A stretch of DNA of 64,000 nt from Cyclospora cayetanensis. Lineage: Eukaryota > Apicomplexa > Conoidasida > Eucoccidiorida > Eimeriidae. Location of the stretch: contig NW_020312613.1 of assembly GCF_002999335.1 (NCBI RefSeq), positions 46,001 through 110,000 on the forward strand, in the 5' to 3' direction. Below the pieces are notes generated by a model that was not told where the DNA came from, did no database searches, and saw nothing but the letters and a program-made list of their open reading frames with translations. The translations under genes and the position numbers were made by a program. Of this stretch, positions 58,642-64,000 are shown piece by piece. Positions within the stretch are counted from its first letter, which is position 1, and every line of letters starts with the position of its first letter.

Positions 58642-61108
58642 TCAGTCTGTCTGTATTGCTTCTTCGCCCTGAGACGCCGTGCTGCATGGCCGTACTGTCG
58701 CTTCTTCTACCGAAACAATAACAGGCGCGTCTGGCCCTTGCAGAGCAAGCAACACTTCGTCAAGCGTGGATATTTCTCCCCAGTCGCCCCCGCCGCTCGT
58801 CACCTTGAACAGAACGCGTGCCAACTCGCACAGGCGAGACGCCGCCTTCTCCACCTCCTCGTAGAGCGGCTCTAGAGCCCGCACTTGAGCGTCTGCAGAG
58901 GCATTCAATTCGTTCTCTGCTGCTGCTGCAGCGAGATACACCGCGTTAGAGGCGTCTCCTGCATGCGCAGCGCTTCCCTGTTCTCCTTCTTTCCTCCTGA
59001 CGAGCACCTCGCCACTCATAGACCCCGTGCCGTCATCAGGATGCAAAGCTTTAGCGGCGTTCTCGGCCACTGCTGCACTTTTCAGCGTCTGTATAGCTGC
59101 ACTTCTGTCAACGGAGTAGCAGATTTCGAGCAGAGCGGCGCACGCCGAAGAGAGAAAACTGCCTTCCTGTAAAGGCCCTTCCGTCACTTCGTCTGGTGCC
59201 TGTTCTAGCTGGGAGTAAAAGGCATTCAGGAAGCTTGCAAAGAGATCTGCAGTGCCATCACAAAATAGCGCCAGTTAGCGCTCACAGAAAGGCGGAATAT
59301 GCAGTAGCAGGCACAAAGCGAGGTTGGCACTAGCGCACGCTATCCCCCCCCGTTACGAATACAATCATATTTCAAGGCAAAAGTATGCGGCTTGCTCTCT
59401 CGAATGCAGCATCAGAGCACGCCTGTTTGACGCAGACGTAGCTGCCAACAACTAAAACAGAAGGCAGCTAAAATTTTAGAACAAATTGATAGAATAAACC
59501 GATAGCCGAACACGATGATGGAACGTACGATGGATGTCCGTTCCCTCACATGTTTCTCTTCAGCAGCCTTCTGGCACGCTTCATATTATGCGCACTGTAT
59601 GCCCCCCCATACAAAGACTCTGCCATCGCGCTCGATAGGCATCGCGTGATTCACGAAACGCGCATGGAGGTGGGAGGGGTCTCTATAGTCACCGATAGAA
59701 ATACAGCAAAAAAATGGCAGGCTGATGAATCTACGCGCGGGAAAAAGTTTAATACTCCATTTTTCGGCCCTAGTTGCCGCTTGGACAGTACGCATGAACC
59801 GGGGGTGTATTTGAATCGCAGCATGCATACGCATGCAGGTGTCGACTTTCTGATGAGCAAAATATCTACTACTGAAGAGCGATGAAGACTACTGTTTCCG
59901 CATGCACGCTAGATTCACCTCCCTCGGAGGCGGATCGAGAAGGAGCACGGGAGTGGTCAGGGAGAAGGGAAGGGCGGCCTACCCGGCTGAATATACATGG
60001 CGCGCTCCGAAGAAGAAAGCAGCTCGACAAGTGCTCGCCAATGCAGAAGAGAAGGATAATGATGCCCCAAAACAAGGGCAATGAACGCCATTTGCAGCTC
60101 CCCCAGGATGGCTTTAGCGCCCTCTTCCTGCTCTTTCAGCAGTTGCAGCAGAGTGTCGCTTCGGTCAGTGCACTGGAGTGTAACTACAGCTGCAGCCTCA
60201 GCGGCGGCGGCTGCAGCGTCGACGCCGCTGCGCCGTGCAGCCGCTGCAGCGGCTCTCGCTGCGCTCACTGCTGAGGATCGGGGAGGCCGAATATCCATAT
60301 AGAACATCTTGCAAGAGGCTGCCTCGACGGCATCCTTGCTCTCCTGCTTCTCTGCATCGTTGGCTTCTTCTGCTGCTGCCGCGTCTTCCCTCTTCAGACT
60401 CGGTGTGGGTGTATCTAGGGGTCCCTCTTCGTCTGCCTCTCGAGCACCAGCGCTGGGCGCGGCGCTTTTCTTGGAAGCTCGCGACTTCCGCTCCTCTGCG
60501 TGTTTCTGAATAAAAGCCTCCTCGCCTTTCGTCAGCGGCATGCCTTCGGCTTCCAGACAGCGGCCGATCGGCTCCACGCGGTGGACACACGCGGCAGAAA
60601 TGTGCTGCGTCAGCGACCGCCACTGCGCTCTCATGTGTTGGGGATACACCCCCAGCCCATCAATGAAATCCTGGTGTTCGACGCCTGCAACGTAGCGCAG
60701 TGTTTCCTCTTCCGACAGCGGGAGATAGCGCGAGAGCAGGGTATCCCACTGTCTAATGATGATTTTGTTCTCCCTTCCATCGAAATACAGAAACTCGCCC
60801 CGCTGACCCGTTGAGCCAATGGCCTCGTCCACACGCATTCGGGTGTACGGACACTCCGATTCGCGCGTCTCGGCATGAACACGATTGGGTGCTCCCGAGC
60901 TGTCGCTCTCTGTCCAATGCAAGAAGTGGCAGCCTGGATCTATTCCCCTTATGCCCCTGAACTTCTCCCCGACGCGCCATTGGGCCATGTCAAAACCAAC
61001 CAGCAAATTCGCGGGCGTCTTGAGAAGCAGCAAACAGCAGGAGCCAGCAGCGGCACTCCCAGTGCCCTCCGTCGACGCAGATGTGAGCGGTAGCGCGCGG
61101 GCAGCCAT
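58642..61108 (-). CDS. AAR2: AAR2-like U5 snRNP assembly factor
   Basis: AAR2 binds Prp8 during cytoplasmic assembly of U5 snRNP, before Brr2 replaces it. Two exons, 59983-61108 and 58642-59246, close in phase (1731 bases, 576 aa). The N-terminal beta-sandwich reads LLLKTPANLLVGFD, WRVGEKFRGIRGI and PGCHFLHW, followed by a region (FIDGLGVYPQ, WRSLTQHIS) equivalent to the human YPY...W...LT..I segment. The C-terminal helical domain starts ILGELQMAFIALVLGHHY and LHWRALVELLSSSE, matching the human GELQFAFVCFLLG and HW..L..LL.RSE. An Ala/Glu-rich low-complexity insert of about 90 residues separates the two domains, and a second Ala-rich insert lies in exon 2, explaining the length against 384 aa in human. 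ATG at 61108 is in good context (ATCATGGCTGCC). The intron donor is CCGG|GTAGGC and the acceptor CTGCAG. Confidence 0.92.
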
Positions 61109-62867
61109 GATCCTCCTTTGAGTACGTATTACGGGAAGGAATACAAATGAAGCTTCTCAAATGCCTCAAGAAATCAGAAGAACGCTGAGAAATAGGGGCG
61201 TAAGTGACCTGACGCAGTGCCTGCCGTCACCTCCGTGTGGAGTAGTGTGCACTGGAAGGCCAGCGCAGCCCGACACAAGCCAGAAAAGCCGAAAATATCA
61301 TAAAACAGCTGTCAAAAATGCAGACTGCATCGCGATTCCCTAGAATCACCGGGGTTCTGATGGGCAAGTAGAGGAAGTCTCCACGGGGAGGGTGGAGGGG
61401 GGGCCCCCCTCGTGGGTCCCCTTACTGGCATCGAACTCCTCCCCTGCGAACCCCTCCTAAGCGGGTGTACGTTACACTAAGAGCGACCATGATGAGATTC
61501 GCATGTTTCGGGACAGATGGAGACTGGCTAAATGCGGTGCAGAGCATACAAGGCGCACACACATTGGACGAACCACTCGCCCTCTGCGCGGCTGTGTCGA
61601 TGGCGTGTTGGATGCGCGTCCCTAACGTGTGCACCCAACAGAAGCCACACGCCTTCTTCGCTCGGAGAACCACATCTGCGAATCTTCTTTAAGAAAATCA
61701 ATGTAGAGGCTTCGCAGCTGCACGGCCCTCCTTGAAAAGCGCTTCCCCTGCCATTGTGCTTGTAGATTTGGCAGTTTAGTTGCGAATTCGTTACGTGCTC
61801 GTGTGCATTTCAAAAAAACGAAACGGGCCGCGTCAGTGTACCCCCTTTCTCCCCCCCGATCATGCGTGCAATCGCGCGTCATTGCATGAACAACCCCGTC
61901 CTCGTGCCGCGCTGACTGCGAGCCGACTTCCTATTGGCTGGCCGACTCCACCGCATCAAGCAATCAGTGTAGCTTGGCTTCTCTGCCCAGCTCTGTACTT
62001 CTTTGCAGCTGTCTTTTCATGAACAACTGTGTAACATGCATGGCCAGACACGCAAGGCTGCAGGGCCGTTGAAAGAGCGCCCACAACGCTGAATTCTCCA
62101 GCTCTGCGCGAATTCGAATTCCCCGCGCGCGCCTTGCGAACCGGCGTGGTCAGCTTGCGCACAAACAAGGCCCTTATAAGTGCCCGTAGCAACGAGAAGG
62201 CCGTTTCTATTGCTTGCGGCACTCCAGTATACGCATGCGAGTGGAGGACGCACCGAACCTAACTATTTATGCCCTGCTAATCGATTCGTCCATTTTGTAC
62301 TTGCGCGCCTTTTTGCCGCCTGCGTTTCGGTGTCTTTTGGGTGTGTACATATCTCATATTCGTAGATAGGCCTCAGGAAGCGGGAAGGTCGGTACATTTT
62401 AAGACTGCTCCCCGGGCGTCTAGAAAAGCCAAACAAGGAGTAGCCTTCTAAGAAAGTAGGCTCGGGTGGGAGGTGCAGATAGCGTGAGTATAATAAGGCG
62501 ACTCCTATCAAGAAGGTGCATCAACAGCAGCACGGAGGAAGGAATGCAAAAGAAAGCCTGGCTGCCCCATGGCATGCAGATGGTGGGCTGTGTGCATGAA
62601 TGCAAACATATGTATATATATATATGGTGTGGTGAATGGATGGACGGACAGCCACCCACTTTTGGTCCCTTAGGGATGCTGCGAAGAAGCACCGCGCGCG
62701 GTTGGGTGCATGGTAATGTCTTCATTGATCCTATACAGCGAGCAAGCGGAAGGACACTTAAAGCGTCGGCTCTGTATATCTGCACACTGCCTCCTCCGTT
62801 TTTTTTCGCGCACTTGGCGGAGGCGAGGCGTCTCCAGAAGTGTTTCTGCTGCTCATGTGTGGTCTGC
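61109..62867. other. Intergenic, no gene recognised
   Basis: Upstream of AAR2 (-) and downstream of the polyQ-rich minus-strand region. ORFs of 60-220 codons occur on both strands without motifs. A short TA run lies at about 62611-62626. It may contain 3' exons of the polyQ gene. Confidence 0.4.
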
Positions 62868-63986
62868 CTATGTCTCCTGAGCAGCGGCTGCCTCGCATCC
62901 AAGAGGCAGGAAGGACAGATCTCCCGCAGTTTTGGTGTGAACGGTTGACACCCAAAGAGCCGCTGGGTGACGATGGCGGTGCCAGAGAAACCGCAACCCG
63001 GCGAATTGCTGCTGCTGCTGATCTCCTCTTGGCGGAACGCAGCAGCAGTAGCAAATCGTCCTCGCCTCCTGCGCGGCAGCAGAGTCAGCAAGGGCAGGAT
63101 GCATCACCGCGAGGGGAGAGCTCTGGAGATCTCCCCTCCCCACAACTGGCACCATCAGCGGCCTTTGTGGCTGCTGGGCGTGCTGTCGCGCATGCTGCCG
63201 CTGCTCCTGCAGCTGCATTTCCGAGACGTGGGTATGCGGAGCTTCCAGCGCCTGCGAAGTCGCAGCAGTGCCTCCCCCGCCTAGGGAGCAGCTCGAGGCT
63301 TCCCGCTCCTCGGCAGATTGCGAGAAAACAAGCCCTCGAGGAGTCTCAGGAGCAGTCGGAACGTTGTCTGCGCTTTTCGGCAGCCTTCCCCCCCCCCAAT
63401 AGGCTTCTTCCTCATTTCTCTTGTCTGCCTCCCCCTTAAAGGCCATGCAAACTTGCTGCTGAAGAAGAAGAGGGGGAGGCAGCAAAACGGCTCCTCGAGC
63501 AGCCGCCATGGTCGGCTTTTCGACCGGTGCAAAGCTTTCAAGCACCACTCCAAAAAGTGTGGCGTGCTGCAACTGTTGCTGCTGTTGCTGCTGCAACTGT
63601 TGTTGCTGCAACTGTTGCTGCTGTTGCTGTTGCTGCAACTGCTGTTGCTGCTGCAACTGTTGCTGCTGCCTTGCATGGAAGTGCTGAGGTGTCAACACCC
63701 TCCGAGGATGACACCCGGGAGTCTCCTCAACGAGCTGGAGGAGCGATGCCTCAATGCTCAAAGAGGTGTCGGCGGCATTCTCGCCGTCTGTCCAGTGCGC
63801 ATTCTGCAGCTGCCCTTGCGGTTGTTGTTGTTGCTGCTGCAACTGCTGCTGCTGTGCAACATGTTGCGTTAGGGCCTGTGCGCCGTGCATGCTCTGGCAG
63901 CTGGTCTCTCTAGCCCCCTTGAAGAGCTCGCACGTGGAAGACACCGGAGAAAGCGGATGCAGGAGACTGTGAGAGCGGCTTTCCTG
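62868..63986 (-). CDS. PolyGln-rich hypothetical protein, partial
   Basis: A continuous minus-strand frame of more than 357 codons ending at a TGA/TAG-type stop at 62868 and open toward the window end; an AG acceptor (TTACCAG) at about 63984 may be its 5' border. It is rich in Gln (several runs coded by CAA/CAG between 63568 and 63672 and around 63825-63870), with Pro, Ala and Ser elsewhere. No folded domain recognised. The opposite strand is also open at 62840-63439, but the Gln reading is the usual one for such tracts in this lineage. Could be an exon of a transcription or RNA-associated factor; unknown. Confidence 0.4.
   Translation of the reverse strand, partial: QESRSHSLLHPLSPVSSTCELFKGARETSCQSMHGAQALTQHVAQQQQLQQQQQQPQGQLQNAHWTDGENAADTSLSIEASLLQLVEETPGCHPRRVLTPQHFHARQQQQLQQQQQLQQQQQQQQLQQQQLQQQQQQQLQHATLFGVVLESFAPVEKPTMAAARGAVLLPPPLLLQQQVCMAFKGEADKRNEEEAYWGGGRLPKSADNVPTAPETPRGLVFSQSAEEREASSCSLGGGGTAATSQALEAPHTHVSEMQLQEQRQHARQHAQQPQRPLMVPVVGRGDLQSSPLAVMHPALADSAAAQEARTICYCCCVPPRGDQQQQQFAGLRFLWHRHRHPAALWVSTVHTKTAGDLSFLPLGCEAAAAQET
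63568..63672 (-). repeat. CTG/TTG tract (polyGln on the minus strand)
   Basis: About 105 bases of CTGTTG/CTGCAA units encode alternating Gln runs with occasional Leu in the minus-strand frame. Confidence 0.9.
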
Positions 63987-64000
63987 GTAAATGTGCCTCC

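Overview
The window looks like nuclear DNA of an eimeriid coccidian (Apicomplexa; Eimeria or a close relative such as Cyclospora, species not resolved). The reasons are: intron-rich genes on both strands; dense CAG/CTG trinucleotide tracts read as runs of Gln, Ala, Ser or Leu (the homopolymeric amino-acid repeats typical of Eimeria); long TA- and CA-type microsatellites inside introns; a decayed chromovirus-like Ty3/gypsy element; and gene content (SPEF2/CPC1, a chromodomain protein, AAR2, RBM42) that fits a flagellated-gamete apicomplexan. No bacterial features, rRNA genes or CRISPR arrays were seen.

Layout. 1-0.8 kb: 3' part of a CIAO2B/MIP18 Fe-S assembly gene (+). 0.8-4.5 kb: no gene recognised. 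4.5-8.5 kb: canonical poly(A) polymerase (+, six exons). 9.8-14.5 kb: ten-exon membrane J-domain protein (-). 15.2-18.5 kb: CAG-rich gene with HEAT/TOG-like segments (+). 19.0-19.2 kb: 23-bp minisatellite. 19.4-29.8 kb: SPEF2/CPC1 central-pair protein (-). 30.8-33.7 kb: low-complexity protein of about 791 aa (+). 33.7-38.7 kb: AT-richer, gene-poor, weak coding candidates only. 38.7-40.4 kb: SpoU/TrmH-type RNA methyltransferase (+). 41.0-41.5 kb: small two-exon gene (-). 42.7-45.8 kb: RBM42 (-). 45.8-49.6 kb: no gene recognised. 49.6-52.0 kb: degenerate Ty3/gypsy pol. 53.0-54.0 kb: weak coding candidate. 54.5-57.5 kb: chromodomain/chromo-shadow (HP1-like) protein (+). 58.6-61.1 kb: AAR2 (-). 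62.9-64 kb: polyQ-rich coding region (-), cut by the window end.

The outer parts (about 1-29 kb and 54-64 kb) are rich in microsatellites and CAG tracts, whereas about 30-54 kb nearly lacks them. This resembles the alternating repeat-rich and repeat-poor segments known from Eimeria chromosomes.

Four genes act in nuclear or organellar RNA metabolism (poly(A) polymerase, RBM42, AAR2, SpoU methyltransferase). SPEF2/CPC1 points to microgamete flagella, and the chromodomain protein to heterochromatin. There is no operon logic; genes are independent, and several pairs are convergent or divergent. Exon structures were derived by hand from reading-frame continuity, splice-site consensus, intron phase and remembered family motifs. 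For PAP, the J protein, the methyltransferase, RBM42 and AAR2 the exon phases close exactly. For the 3' half of SPEF2, the TOG-like gene and the middle of the chromodomain gene they do not.
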